Notes: generated by a model not told the origin, from the letters alone. Numbered from the stretch's first letter, positions 18,355 to 28,004 are shown. The stretch is DNA of 64,000 bases from Paracoccaceae bacterium (GCA_014654775.1 JACVZW010000059.1:50341-114340), one strand, 5' to 3'. Made by a program: numbers and translations.

Positions 18355-18509
18355 CCGTTGCCCCCCACGATACCGATCTGGGCCTGACCCGAGATCGAGA
18401 CGCCGCTGGCCTGTGCCTCGGCTGCCGCCTGTGACGGCGGCACGGGCGGGCCATCCGCGCCGCAAGCGGCCAGAAGGGCAAGGGAGGCGAGGGCGAGAAG
18501 GCGCGTCAT
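18351..18509 (-). CDS. Small lipoprotein, LptM-like N-terminus
   Basis: 52 aa MTRLLALASLALLAACGADGPPVPPSQAAAEAQASGVSISGQAQIGIVGGNG; lipobox LLAAC then CGxxGPxxPP; ATGA overlap with next gene. Confidence 0.7.
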   Translation of the reverse strand: MTRLLALASLALLAACGADGPPVPPSQAAAEAQASGVSISGQAQIGIVGGNG

Positions 18510-18551
18510 GGCAATCCTCTATCCGGTTCACAAAAGGGCACTGCAGCGGGC

Positions 18552-18707
18552 TCAGGGCGAATAGCTGATCCGTCCCCCAGCCAGTCCGGCAGAAACCGAA
18601 GGGCTGACCGTCAGCCCGTCCGCGCCAAGACTTAGCCCGGCATTCAGCCGGGGCGAGCTGCAGGCGCAAAGGCCGATCAGGGTGGCAAGGGCAAGAACGC
18701 GCGTCAT
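18552..18707 (-). CDS. Small lipoprotein
   Basis: 51 aa MTRVLALATLIGLCACSSPRLNAGLSLGADGLTVSPSVSAGLAGGRISYSP; lipobox; ATGA overlap with upstream ORF. Confidence 0.6.
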   Translation of the reverse strand: MTRVLALATLIGLCACSSPRLNAGLSLGADGLTVSPSVSAGLAGGRISYSP

Positions 18708-18892
18708 CCAGGCAGCCTGTGGAACGGGTCGATCACGGTGATGCCAAGGACCGGGTCATCGGCGCCGAGGTCGGTGCCGAAGCTGGTATTATGGCCCATC
18801 GGCACGCTCAGGTTCGGCAGGCGTCTGTCCTCGCAGGCAGAGAGCGCGAAGAGCGGCAGAAGGCCAAGGGTCAGGGCGGTGGGAGGGATCAT
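18704..18892 (-). CDS. Small lipoprotein
   Basis: 62 aa MIPPTALTLGLLPLFALSACEDRRLPNLSVPMGHNTSFGTDLGADDPVLGITVIDPFHRLPG; lipobox LSAC. Confidence 0.6.
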   Translation of the reverse strand: MIPPTALTLGLLPLFALSACEDRRLPNLSVPMGHNTSFGTDLGADDPVLGITVIDPFHRLPG

Positions 18893-18953
18893 GGGTGCAA
18901 CTGTCCCTCAAGCCGGCCGCCGAGGCAAGGCAGCCCGCGCGCCGCTCCCCCGA

Positions 18954-20357
18954 TCAGCCCAGCCGCGCCGTCCAGTCGGCGATACGCGCGCGCACCTGAT
19001 CCGGGGCCGTCCCGCCATAGGAGCGGCGCGAGCGGACGGAGTTCTCCACCCCCAGCACGTCGAAGACATCGGCGCGGATGCCGGGATGCACCGCCTGCAT
19101 CTCGGAAAGCGTGAGGTCGGGCAGGTCGCAGCCCTTCGCCTCGGCCTTGGCGACGAGGGTGCCCGTCACGTGATGCGCCTCGCGGAAGGGCAGACCCAAT
19201 TCGCGCACCAGCCAGTCGGCCAGATCGGTGGCGGTGGAAAAGCCCGAAGCCGCCGCCTGCGCCAGCACGGCGCGGTTGGCGGTCATGTCGGTGACCATCC
19301 CTGTCATTGCGGCCAGCGCGAGCATCAGCGTATCGGCGGCGTCGAAGACCTGTTCCTTGTCCTCCTGCATGTCCTTGGAATAGGTCAGCGCCAGCCCCTT
19401 CATCACGGTGAACAGGGCCACCGTTGCGCCAAGGATGCGGCCCAGCTTTGCCCGCAAGAGTTCCGCCGCATCGGGGTTCTTCTTCTGCGGCATGATCGAG
19501 GACCCGGTGGTCCAGCGGTCCGACAGCCGCACGAAGCGGAATTGGGCGCTGGACCAGATCACCAATTCCTCGGCAAAGCGCGACAGGTGCATGGCGCAGA
19601 TGCTGCTGGCGGCAAGGAATTCCAGCGCGAAGTCGCGGTCGCTTACCGAATCCAGCGAATTTGCCGTGGGCCGGTCAAAGCCCAGCGCCCGCGCCGTCAT
19701 GTGCCGGTCGATGGGGAAAGAGGTGCCCGCCAGCGCCGCCGCGCCAAGTGGGCATTCGTTCATCCGCGCGCGGGCATCGATGAACCGACCCCGGTCGCGC
19801 GCCAGCATCTCGACATAGGCCATCATGTGATGGCCCCATGTCACGGGCTGCGCTGACTGCAGATGAGTGAAGCCGGGCATGACCCAATCCGCCCCCGCCT
19901 CGGCCTGTGCAAGGAAGGCGCGGATCAGCGCTTCAAGCCCCGCGATGGCGGCATCGCACTGGTCGCGGACCCAGAGACGGAAGTCGACCGCCACCTGATC
20001 ATTGCGCGACCGGGCGGTGTGCAGGCGGCCTGCGGGTTCGCCGATGATCTCTTTCAGCCGGGCTTCCACGTTCATGTGGATGTCTTCCAGATCGGTGCGG
20101 AAGGGGAAACCGCCCGTTTCAATCTCTGACAAGACCGTGAGAAGCCCTTCCCCGATCGCCTCGGCGTCACTATTCGTCAGGATGCCTGTGGCGGCGAGCA
20201 TCGCCGCATGGGCGCGTGACCCTGCGATGTCCTGCGCGTAAAGCCGTTTGTCGAAGCCGATGGAGGCGTTGATCGCCGTCATGATGGCATCCGGCCCTTC
20301 GGCGAAGCGCCCGCCCCACATCTGGTTGGCGGTGCGGGACGGATCGGGACTGGACAT
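18954..20357 (-). CDS. argH: Argininosuccinate lyase
   Basis: [28 protein letters not shown]...[19 protein letters not shown]. Confidence 0.97.
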   Translation of the reverse strand: MSSPDPSRTANQMWGGRFAEGPDAIMTAINASIGFDKRLYAQDIAGSRAHAAMLAATGILTNSDAEAIGEGLLTVLSEIETGGFPFRTDLEDIHMNVEARLKEIIGEPAGRLHTARSRNDQVAVDFRLWVRDQCDAAIAGLEALIRAFLAQAEAGADWVMPGFTHLQSAQPVTWGHHMMAYVEMLARDRGRFIDARARMNECPLGAAALAGTSFPIDRHMTARALGFDRPTANSLDSVSDRDFALEFLAASSICAMHLSRFAEELVIWSSAQFRFVRLSDRWTTGSSIMPQKKNPDAAELLRAKLGRILGATVALFTVMKGLALTYSKDMQEDKEQVFDAADTLMLALAAMTGMVTDMTANRAVLAQAAASGFSTATDLADWLVRELGLPFREAHHVTGTLVAKAEAKGCDLPDLTLSEMQAVHPGIRADVFDVLGVENSVRSRRSYGGTAPDQVRARIADWTARLG

Positions 20358-20379
20358 GGCGGGGGCCTTCGGAGGGATG

Positions 20380-20925
20380 ATGCTGCGGAAAATTCTGGTC
20401 GTCGTCTACACGGCCTTGGCCATCGGTGCAAATGCGGCCCTTGCGGGCGATGTGGCGGACCTGCGCGACGGCGACATGAAGAAGCTGGCCCTGCATTCTG
20501 AACCGGTCGCGGTGCCGGACGGGGTGTTTCTGGATGCCGCTGATGCCGAGGTGCCCTTGGCGCAATGGCGCGGGCAATGGGTGGTGCTGAACTTCTGGGC
20601 CACATGGTGCGCGCCCTGCCGGAAGGAGATGCCCTCGCTTCTGCGCCTGCAGCAGGCGATGCCCGAGATCGCGGTGTTGCCAGTGGCGACGGGCCGCAAT
20701 GCGGTGGAGGGGATCGAACGCTTTTATGAAGAGGCGGGCGTGCAGGCCCTGCCCATCCTGCGCGACCCGCGCAGCGAATTCGCCCGGCCGATGGCGGTGA
20801 TGGGCCTGCCGGTGACGGTGATCCTGAACCCGGACGGGCAAGAGGTGGGCCGTCTGATCGGCGATGCGGAATGGGACAGCGCCCATGCGCAGACGGTGAT
20901 CCGGGCCTTGATGGCGGCCAATTGA
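20380..20925 (+). CDS. TlpA-family thiol:disulfide oxidoreductase (start could be 20356, 20377 or 20380)
   Basis: Signal peptide then [21 protein letters not shown] thioredoxin-like CxxC motif. Confidence 0.88.
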   Translation: MLRKILVVVYTALAIGANAALAGDVADLRDGDMKKLALHSEPVAVPDGVFLDAADAEVPLAQWRGQWVVLNFWATWCAPCRKEMPSLLRLQQAMPEIAVLPVATGRNAVEGIERFYEEAGVQALPILRDPRSEFARPMAVMGLPVTVILNPDGQEVGRLIGDAEWDSAHAQTVIRALMAAN

Positions 20926-20936
20926 TCGGCGCGCGC

Positions 20937-20969
20937 CGGGCGCAGGCGCCCGTCGCGCATTCCTTTTTT
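20937..20969 (+). terminator. Rho-independent terminator after tlpA-like gene
   Basis: CGGGCGC-AG-GCGCCCG followed by ...TTTTTT at 20964-20969. Confidence 0.75.
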
Positions 20970-21065
20970 CCGCGGCGCCGCCTTCGGCTTTGCCGCGGCA
21001 GAGGGGGGCCAGCCCCCCGTCCCGTTCCGTGACTCCCCCCGGAGTATTTCCGGCCAAGATGAAGA

Positions 21066-21644
21066 TCAGGCGGTTTCGCCCAAGGCGCGGATGCGGGCAT
21101 GGGCCGGGCAGGTGACCAGATGATCGTTCACCATCCCCGCGGCCTGCAGGAAGGCATAGACGATGGTGGGGCCGCAAAAGGTGAAACCGTCCGCCTTCAA
21201 CTGTTTCGAGATGGCCTGCGAGACCGGGGTTTCTGCGGGGATGTCGGCCATGCTGCGTGGTGCGTTCTGCACAGGGTGGTGGCCCACATGTTTCCATAGA
21301 TAGCCCGCAAACCCCTCGCGTTCTTCCACCGCCAGATAGGCGCGAGCAGAGCGGATCGTGCCTTCGATCTTGCCGCGATGGCGCACAATGCCGGGATCGG
21401 CCATCAGGCGGGCGACATCGCCCTCTCCCCATGAGGCGATCATGGCGGGATCGAAGCCCGCAAAACTGCGGCGGAAATTGTCGCGCTTTTTCAGGATCGT
21501 GATCCAGCTGAGCCCGGCCTGAAACCCCTCGAGGATCAGCTTTTCCCACAGCGCGCGGGGATCGCGTTCTGGTACACCCCATTCTTCATCGTGATAGGCG
21601 ATATAGAGGGGATCGGTGCCGCACCATGGGCAGCGGTCTGTCAT
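21066..21644 (-). CDS. tag: DNA-3-methyladenine glycosylase I
   Basis: MTDRCPWCGTDPLYIAYHDEEWGVPERDPRALWEKLILEGFQAGLSWITILKKRDNFR. Confidence 0.95.
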   Translation of the reverse strand: MTDRCPWCGTDPLYIAYHDEEWGVPERDPRALWEKLILEGFQAGLSWITILKKRDNFRRSFAGFDPAMIASWGEGDVARLMADPGIVRHRGKIEGTIRSARAYLAVEEREGFAGYLWKHVGHHPVQNAPRSMADIPAETPVSQAISKQLKADGFTFCGPTIVYAFLQAAGMVNDHLVTCPAHARIRALGETA

Positions 21645-21749
21645 CCTGCGGCTCTCCCTTGGCCCCGGCATGCGGCTTTACCCGATCTTTACGGGGATGC
21701 GGGCAGTCTTGCCAAGGCTTGGATCGACAGGGCGCAGGGGGCGCGGGCG

Positions 21750-22532
21750 ATGGAAGACGGGCTGGGAAGCCCGCTCTCGGCAGCTTTGGCCGAGGGCGAG
21801 GGACGCATACTGGACCGGGTGGCGGACGCGGTGCGTGAGCGCCGCCTGCGGCTGGCCTATCAGCCGGTGGTCGTGGCGCGCAGTCCGCAGCGGATCGGGT
21901 TTCATGAGGGGTTGATCCGGCTGCTCGATCCGGGCGGGCAGGTCATCCCGGCACGGGACTTCATTCGGGCGGTGGAACCCCATGCGCTGGGCCGCGACAT
22001 CGACTGTGCGGCGCTGGCCATCGGGCTGGATGCGCTGGTCCGCCATCCCGACCTGCGGCTGTCGATCAACATGTCGGCGCGGTCGGTCGGTTGGCCGCGC
22101 TGGCTGCGGCTGCTGCGCGCAGGGCTTGCGCGCGAGGCCGGGCTGGGCGAGCGGCTTATTCTGGAGATCAGCGAGGCAAGCGCGATGACCGTGCCGGAAC
22201 TGCTGGCCGGGCTGATGGCGGAACTGCGGCCCAAGGGCATCGCCTTCGCGCTGGACGGGTTCGGGGCGGGGCCGATCACGCTGCGGCATTTCCGGGACCT
22301 GCATTTCGACATGATGAAGATCGATGCGGGTTTCACCCGCGGTGTCGCAGGGCAGGCGGACAATCAGGTGATGATGTCGGCTTGCCTGGCCCTGGCACGG
22401 GAATTCGACATGCTGACCGTGGCGCAGGGGGTAGAGACGGCGGCCGAGGCGCAGTGGCTTGCCGCGCTGGGGGTGGATTGCCTGCAGGGCCATCATTTCG
22501 GGGTGCCGAAACTGTATCCCCACGGGCTGTGA
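21750..22532 (+). CDS. EAL-domain protein with degenerate active-site motifs
   Basis: LAYQPVV...EGLIRL...LSINMSARS...LILEISEAS...FALDGFGAGPITL...DMMKIDAGF...VAQGVET...LQGHHFGVP. Confidence 0.85.
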   Translation: MEDGLGSPLSAALAEGEGRILDRVADAVRERRLRLAYQPVVVARSPQRIGFHEGLIRLLDPGGQVIPARDFIRAVEPHALGRDIDCAALAIGLDALVRHPDLRLSINMSARSVGWPRWLRLLRAGLAREAGLGERLILEISEASAMTVPELLAGLMAELRPKGIAFALDGFGAGPITLRHFRDLHFDMMKIDAGFTRGVAGQADNQVMMSACLALAREFDMLTVAQGVETAAEAQWLAALGVDCLQGHHFGVPKLYPHGL

Positions 22533-22688
22533 TCCCGCGCCGTGGCCGCGCGCCATGCCCCAAGCCATGACCCTGCGTCAATCTGCGTGGGCAAGATTGT
22601 TGCTTTTGTTTCCCCCGGCGTCTAGGCCATGCTGCAAGGCGGCAGGGTCGCGTGGGCCCTGCCCGGTCTGGGAGAGAGAGGATCAGCC

Positions 22689-23864
22689 ATGACCAATGTC
22701 GTCATCGTTTCCGCGGCACGGACGGCCGTGGGCAGCTTCAACGGCGCCTTCGCCAATACCCCGGCCCATGATCTTGGCGCGGCGGTGATCGAGGCCGTGG
22801 TGGCCCGCGCCGGCGTTGACAAGGCCGAGGTGGAGGAGACGATTCTCGGTCAGGTGCTGACCGCAGGTCAGGGCCAGAACCCGGCGCGGCAGGCGCATAT
22901 CAAGGCCGGTCTGGCCAAGGAAGCCAGCGCATGGTCGCTCAATCAGGTCTGCGGATCGGGCCTGCGGGCGGTGGCGCTGGGCGCACAGCATGTGCAGCTG
23001 GGCGATGCGAAGATCATCGTCGCGGGCGGGCAGGAAAACATGTCTCTCTCGCCCCATGTCGCGCATCTGCGCGCGGGCACCAAGATGGGTGACATGAAGT
23101 TCATCGATTCGATGATCAAGGACGGGCTGTGGGATGCCTTCAACGGCTATCACATGGGCCAGACGGCCGAGAACGTGGCCGCGCAATGGCAGATTTCCCG
23201 CGACATGCAGGACGAATTCGCGCTGGCCAGCCAGAACAAGGCGGAGGCCGCGCAGAAGGCGGGCAAGTTCAAGGATGAGGTGACCCCCTTCACCATCGCA
23301 ACCCGCAAGGGCGACATCGTGGTGGATGCCGACGAATACATCCGCCATGGCGCGACGCTGGAATCGATGCAAAAGCTGAAACCCGCCTTCACCAAAGAGG
23401 GTTCGGTGACGGCGGGCAACGCTTCGGGCCTGAACGATGGCGCGGCGGCGGTGCTGCTGATGTCTGCCGAAGAGGCCGAGAAGCGCGGTCTGACGCCGCT
23501 TGCCCGCATCGCCTCCTACGCAACGGCGGGGCTTGACCCGTCGATCATGGGCGTGGGCCCGATCCATGCCAGCCGCAAGGCGCTGGCCAAGGCAGGCTGG
23601 AAGGTGGGCGATCTGGATCTGGTCGAGGCGAACGAGGCCTTTGCCGCACAGGCCTGCGCGGTGAACAAGGACATGGGCTGGGACCCGTCCATCGTGAATG
23701 TCAACGGCGGCGCCATCGCCATCGGCCACCCGATCGGCGCGTCGGGCGCGCGCATCCTCAACACTCTCCTGTTCGAGATGGCGCGGCGTGACGCCAAGCG
23801 CGGCCTTGCCACGCTCTGCATCGGGGGCGGCATGGGCGTCGCCATGTGCCTGGAACGCGCCTGA
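22689..23864 (+). CDS. phaA: Acetyl-CoA C-acetyltransferase (beta-ketothiolase)
   Basis: [38 protein letters not shown]...[16 protein letters not shown]...[17 protein letters not shown]...[14 protein letters not shown]. Confidence 0.95.
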   Translation: MTNVVIVSAARTAVGSFNGAFANTPAHDLGAAVIEAVVARAGVDKAEVEETILGQVLTAGQGQNPARQAHIKAGLAKEASAWSLNQVCGSGLRAVALGAQHVQLGDAKIIVAGGQENMSLSPHVAHLRAGTKMGDMKFIDSMIKDGLWDAFNGYHMGQTAENVAAQWQISRDMQDEFALASQNKAEAAQKAGKFKDEVTPFTIATRKGDIVVDADEYIRHGATLESMQKLKPAFTKEGSVTAGNASGLNDGAAAVLLMSAEEAEKRGLTPLARIASYATAGLDPSIMGVGPIHASRKALAKAGWKVGDLDLVEANEAFAAQACAVNKDMGWDPSIVNVNGGAIAIGHPIGASGARILNTLLFEMARRDAKRGLATLCIGGGMGVAMCLERA

Positions 23865-23903
23865 TCGGAAAATGCTGCGGCCACATTGCCGCATCTGCAA
23901 AAT

Positions 23904-23933
23904 GGGCGCGCAATAATGTTGCGCGCCCTTCTT
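23904..23933 (+). terminator. Terminator-like hairpin between phaA and phaB
   Basis: GGGCGCGCAA-TAATG-TTGCGCGCCC followed by TTCTT. Confidence 0.7.
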
Positions 23934-23983
23934 CGTTTCGGTAACACCATTTCAAACAAGTCTGGATTCTCAAGGAGGGACGA

Positions 23984-24709
23984 ATGGCACGAGTGGCTTT
24001 GGTGACGGGTGGTTCGCGCGGGATCGGTGCCGCGATTTCGGTGGCGCTGAAGGCGGCGGGCTACAAAGTGGCCGCGAACTATGCCGGAAACGATGAGGCC
24101 GCGGCGGCCTTCACCAAGGAGACAGGCATCCCGACCTACAAGTGGTCGGTCGCGGATTACGATGCCTGCGTTGCGGGCATCGCCAAGGTCGAGGCCGAAG
24201 TCGGGCCGGTGGATGTGCTGGTCAACAATGCGGGCATCACCCGTGACGCCATGTTCCACAAGATGACGCCGCAGCAGTGGAAAGAGGTGATCGACACCAA
24301 CCTGACGGGTCTGTTCAACATGACCCATCCGCTCTGGTCGGGGATGCGGGACCGCAAGTTCGGGCGCGTAATCAACATCTCCTCCATCAACGGTCAGAAG
24401 GGGCAGGCCGGGCAGGCCAACTATTCCGCGGCCAAATCGGGCGATCTTGGCTTCACCAAGGCGCTGGCGCAGGAAGGCGCGCGGGCCGGGATCACGGTCA
24501 ACGCGATCTGCCCGGGCTACATCGCGACCGAGATGGTGAAGGCGATCGACGAGAAGGTGCTGGCCGAACGCATCATCCCGCAGATTCCTGTGGGCCGTCT
24601 TGGCGAACCGGAAGAAATCGCGCGGACCGTGGTCTTCCTTGCCGCCGATGAGGCGGGCTTCATCACCGGATCGACGATCTCGGCCAATGGCGGGCAGTTC
24701 TTCGTCTGA
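23984..24709 (+). CDS. phaB: Acetoacetyl-CoA reductase
   Basis: SDR: MARVALVTGGSRGIGAAISVALKAAGYKVAANYAGND...YSAAKSGDLGFTKALAQEGARAGITVNAICPGYIATEMVKA. Confidence 0.94.
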   Translation: MARVALVTGGSRGIGAAISVALKAAGYKVAANYAGNDEAAAAFTKETGIPTYKWSVADYDACVAGIAKVEAEVGPVDVLVNNAGITRDAMFHKMTPQQWKEVIDTNLTGLFNMTHPLWSGMRDRKFGRVINISSINGQKGQAGQANYSAAKSGDLGFTKALAQEGARAGITVNAICPGYIATEMVKAIDEKVLAERIIPQIPVGRLGEPEEIARTVVFLAADEAGFITGSTISANGGQFFV

Positions 24710-24730
24710 TCCCGGCGTTTCGAATGGACA

Positions 24731-24761
24731 GGCCCGCGCCCGGCGCGGGCCTTTCTCTTTT
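24731..24761 (+). terminator. Rho-independent terminator of phaB
   Basis: GGCCCGCGC-CCG-GCGCGGGCC then TTTCTCTTTT. Confidence 0.8.
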
Positions 24762-24783
24762 GTCCCGCACCCGCTAGAGAAAC

Positions 24784-24827
24784 CAAAAATCTTCGAAGAT
24801 TTTTGCAAATTTCTTCGAAGAAATTTG
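24784..24827. repeat. Two abutting perfect 22-bp AT-rich palindromes
   Basis: CAAAAATCTTCGAAGATTTTTG immediately followed by CAAATTTCTTCGAAGAAATTTG. Confidence 0.95.
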
Positions 24828-24838
24828 GCGGGGCAGGG

Positions 24839-25702
24839 ATGACGACGACACGCGCAACGGCCATCGGCTTTACCGCCGTCCTGATGTGGGCGCTTCTGGC
24901 GCTCTTCACCATCGGGTCCGCCCCGGTGCCGCCCTTCCTTCTGAACGCCTTGACCTTCGGCATCGGCGGCACGCTGGGCCTGATCTGGACCTTGCGGAAC
25001 GGGCTGGACCGGCTGCGCGGTATCTCTTGGCGCGTTTATGCCTTCGGCATCATTGGCCTGTTCGGCTACCACGCGCTCTACTTCACCGCCTTCCGCATCG
25101 CGCCTGCGGCGGAAACCGGGCTGATGGCCTATCTCTGGCCGCTCTTCATTGTGCTCTTCGCCAGTTTCCTGCCCGGAGAGCGGCTGCGCCCGATGGTCCT
25201 GATCGGGGCCCTTATCGCCTTTGCGGGCGCGGCGCTTATCGTACTGGGGCGCGACTCCGGCGGGGCGGCCACCCCGCTTGGCCTGTTCTTGGGCTTTCTC
25301 TGCGCGATCACTTGGGCGGGCTATTCCACCCTCTCGCGCCGTCTGGGCGACGTGCCCACGGAAAGCGTCACCGTCTTCTGCCTTGGCACGGCGCTGCTAT
25401 CGGCGCTGGTGCATCCGATGGTGGAGGAAACCGTCTGGCCCGCCACAAGCTTGGGCTGGCTGTCCATTCTGGCGCTGGGCATCGGGCCGGTGGGCGCGGC
25501 CTTCTTCACATGGGATATCGGGATGAAGAAGGGAGACATCCAACTTCTCGGCGTCGCCTCCTACGCGGCGCCCCTGCTGTCGACCCTTGCCCTTGTCGTC
25601 GCGGGCATCAGCCCGGCATCGTGGACAATCCTCGGCGCGGCGGTGCTGATCACGGGGGGGGCGGCGCTGGCGGCCCGGGCGGGCACCAGCGCCGGGGACT
25701 GA
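24839..25702 (+). CDS. EamA/DMT-family transporter
   Basis: MTTTRATAIGFTAVLMWALLALFTIGSAPVPPFLLNALTFGIGG; about 10 TM, internal duplicated EamA-like domains. Confidence 0.9.
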   Translation: MTTTRATAIGFTAVLMWALLALFTIGSAPVPPFLLNALTFGIGGTLGLIWTLRNGLDRLRGISWRVYAFGIIGLFGYHALYFTAFRIAPAAETGLMAYLWPLFIVLFASFLPGERLRPMVLIGALIAFAGAALIVLGRDSGGAATPLGLFLGFLCAITWAGYSTLSRRLGDVPTESVTVFCLGTALLSALVHPMVEETVWPATSLGWLSILALGIGPVGAAFFTWDIGMKKGDIQLLGVASYAAPLLSTLALVVAGISPASWTILGAAVLITGGAALAARAGTSAGD

Positions 25703-25706
25703 TCCC

Positions 25707-25874
25707 TTACGCCTGTTGCAGGCGGGTCATTTCTTCCTTGAGCCTGAGTTTCTGCTTCTTCAGCTCGGCAATCCTCAGGGCATCTGCGCCGGGGCTTCGC
25801 TGCTCACGCTCGACCATATCAGAGAGGTGCTCATGCTTGCGGCGCAGTTCCTGCAGATGCGAAGCAATCGTCAT
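25707..25874 (-). CDS. YdcH/DUF465 family small coiled-coil protein
   Basis: MTIASHLQELRRKHEHLSDMVEREQRSPGADALRIAELKKQKLRLKEEMTRLQQA. Confidence 0.85.
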   Translation of the reverse strand: MTIASHLQELRRKHEHLSDMVEREQRSPGADALRIAELKKQKLRLKEEMTRLQQA

Positions 25875-25954
25875 ATCCGTCCTCCTCGTGGTTGGGTCCG
25901 ATCCCTTGAGTGCAACACAACCTCCGAGTCGTGTCACGGACATTCGGTGCCGAC

Positions 25955-26740
25955 TTACGGACAGGTGTTCCCATCCCTGCCGAAAGCGGCCAAGAGGTCG
26001 GCGCCTTCCCGCAGAACCGCGTTTGCGGCTGGGGTATAGCTTTCGCGGTCGCCGTCATGCGCCGCGCCCGCATGCAGCGTGAAGGGGGCCAGCAAGCGGA
26101 ACGCGGCCCGCCCGCCCTTCCGCGCCTGCAGGATTACGCGCGGCGGCGCGCGGCCCACGCGCGGCTCCAGCGGCAGCACGGCGGCCGAGCCGAGCTTCGG
26201 TGCCAGCGCCGCCAGCGCCTCGGGCAGGCAGGGCGTGGCGAAGATCATGGTCAACCAGCCGCCTGGCCGCAGCCGCGCCCCTGCGGCGGCGACCCAGGCG
26301 GCGATGGGCGTTGCCACCCGCACCGCCCGGTCCCGCCCCGCCACGGGCGAGGGCGATCCGCCCGCATCGTAATAGGGCGGGTTGGCGATGACATGGTCGA
26401 AGTCGCGGCGCAGCCCCTTTGGCATCGCCGTCAGATCGCCCTCCACCACCTCCATCGCCACGCCGTTGCGGTCCGCATTGCGCCGCGCCAGATCGGCGTA
26501 TTCGGGCTGCACCTCCAGCCCCGCCAGCACCACCCCCGGCACGCGTGCCGCAAGGCACAGGCCCGCCGCCCCCGCGCCGCAGCCCAGATCCAGCACGCTT
26601 TCCCCTGCCCGCGCCGGGCAGGCGGCGGCCAGCAACACAGGGTCCGTCGCCGCGCGATAGCCCTTGACCGGTTGCAGCAGGCGCAGGCGGCCCATCAGGA
26701 ACTTGTCATCCGACAGCGCGTTGTCGGGAAACACGTTCAC
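25955..26740 (-). CDS. tRNA1(Val) (adenine-N6)-methyltransferase-like (TrmN6) protein
   Basis: VLDLGCGAGAAGLCLAARVPG SAM motif and VIANPPYYDAGGS N6-adenine MTase motif. Confidence 0.88.
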   Translation of the reverse strand: MNVFPDNALSDDKFLMGRLRLLQPVKGYRAATDPVLLAAACPARAGESVLDLGCGAGAAGLCLAARVPGVVLAGLEVQPEYADLARRNADRNGVAMEVVEGDLTAMPKGLRRDFDHVIANPPYYDAGGSPSPVAGRDRAVRVATPIAAWVAAAGARLRPGGWLTMIFATPCLPEALAALAPKLGSAAVLPLEPRVGRAPPRVILQARKGGRAAFRLLAPFTLHAGAAHDGDRESYTPAANAVLREGADLLAAFGRDGNTCP

Positions 26741-26955
26741 TCCAGCCCCGTCGGGATGCCGTTGTCGCGCAGCACGGCGCGGGCGATGAACAGATCCTCG
26801 TCCCGCACCATCAACCGGCGCGGCAATATGCCGAGGCTCCCGTCAAGGATGCTCATGTGGACGTCCAGATCGAATACCTCTATATCCTCGCCTTCAAGAA
26901 GGGCGGAGGCGAAGGCGATGATCGTGGGATCGGTGCTGCGCAGAAGTTCTTTCAT
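26737..26955 (-). CDS. DUF2007 domain protein
   Basis: MKELLRSTDPTIIAFASALLEGEDIEVFDLDVHMSILDGSLGILPRRLMV. Confidence 0.85.
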   Translation of the reverse strand: MKELLRSTDPTIIAFASALLEGEDIEVFDLDVHMSILDGSLGILPRRLMVRDEDLFIARAVLRDNGIPTGLE

Positions 26956-27002
26956 GGGACAGAGTTAAGGGGCACCGCCCCGGAATGTCGAGAGGCGGGG
27001 GA

Positions 27003-28004
27003 ATGGGTTTGGACGAGGCCGCGCAGAAACCGCACGACCGGCTGGCCGAATGGCTGGCACAGGATATGGCGGCGGTGAATGCCCTGATCCGCACCCGCAT
27101 GGCCAGCGAACATGCCCCGCGCATCCCCGAGGTGACCGCCCATCTGGTCGAGGCGGGGGGGAAACGGCTGCGGCCCATGCTCACCCTCGCCGCCGCGCAG
27201 ATGTGCGGCTATCAGGGCGAGAACCACGTGAAACTCGCCGCGACGGTGGAATTCATCCATACCGCGACGCTCCTGCACGACGATGTGGTGGATGAAAGCG
27301 AACGCCGCCGGGGGCGGCCCACGGCGAACCTGCTTTGGGACAACAAATCCTCGGTCCTTGTCGGGGATTACCTGTTCGCCCGCTCGTTCCAGTTGATGGT
27401 GGAAACGCAGTCGCTGCGCGTGATGGACATCCTTGCCAATGCTTCTGCCGTGATCGCCGAGGGTGAGGTGCTGCAACTCACCGCCGCGCAGGATCTGGCC
27501 ACGACGGAAGCCATCTATCTGCAGGTGATCCGGGGCAAGACGGCGGCGCTTTTCGCCGCCGCGATGGAAGTGGGCGGCGTCATCGCCGCCGTGCCCGAGG
27601 CACAGGTGCAGGCGCTGCGCGCCTATGGCGACGCGCTCGGAATCGCCTTCCAGATTGTCGATGACCTTCTGGATTACGGCGGCACCGATGCCGCTATAGG
27701 CAAGAACACGGGCGATGATTTCCGCGAAAGAAAGCTCACGCTGCCCGTCATCAAAGCCGTGGCGCGGGCCGATGCCGAAGAACGCGCTTTCTGGACCCGC
27801 GTCATCGAAAAGGGCGATCAGCGCGACGGCGATCTCGCCCATGCGATTGCGCTGATGGCCCGTCATGGCGCGATGGAGGCCGCCCGGGCTGAGGCGTTGG
27901 GCTGGGCCGCGACGGCGCGGCAGGCGCTCGATCTCCTGCCCGCGCATGAGTTGCGCGACATGCTGGCCGACCTTGCCGATTACGTGGTGGCGCGGATCAG
28001 CTGA
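27003..28004 (+). CDS. Polyprenyl diphosphate synthase (octaprenyl/decaprenyl, ubiquinone side chain)
   Basis: LLHDDVVDESERRRGRPTANLLWDNKSSVLVGDYLFARSF...QIVDDLLDYGG; two Asp-rich motifs. Confidence 0.93.
   Translation: MGLDEAAQKPHDRLAEWLAQDMAAVNALIRTRMASEHAPRIPEVTAHLVEAGGKRLRPMLTLAAAQMCGYQGENHVKLAATVEFIHTATLLHDDVVDESERRRGRPTANLLWDNKSSVLVGDYLFARSFQLMVETQSLRVMDILANASAVIAEGEVLQLTAAQDLATTEAIYLQVIRGKTAALFAAAMEVGGVIAAVPEAQVQALRAYGDALGIAFQIVDDLLDYGGTDAAIGKNTGDDFRERKLTLPVIKAVARADAEERAFWTRVIEKGDQRDGDLAHAIALMARHGAMEAARAEALGWAATARQALDLLPAHELRDMLADLADYVVARIS

Noticed and set aside
23516-25072. 518-aa - strand ORF
   Set aside because: Antisense to phaA/phaB and DMT transporter and reads through clear terminators and palindromes
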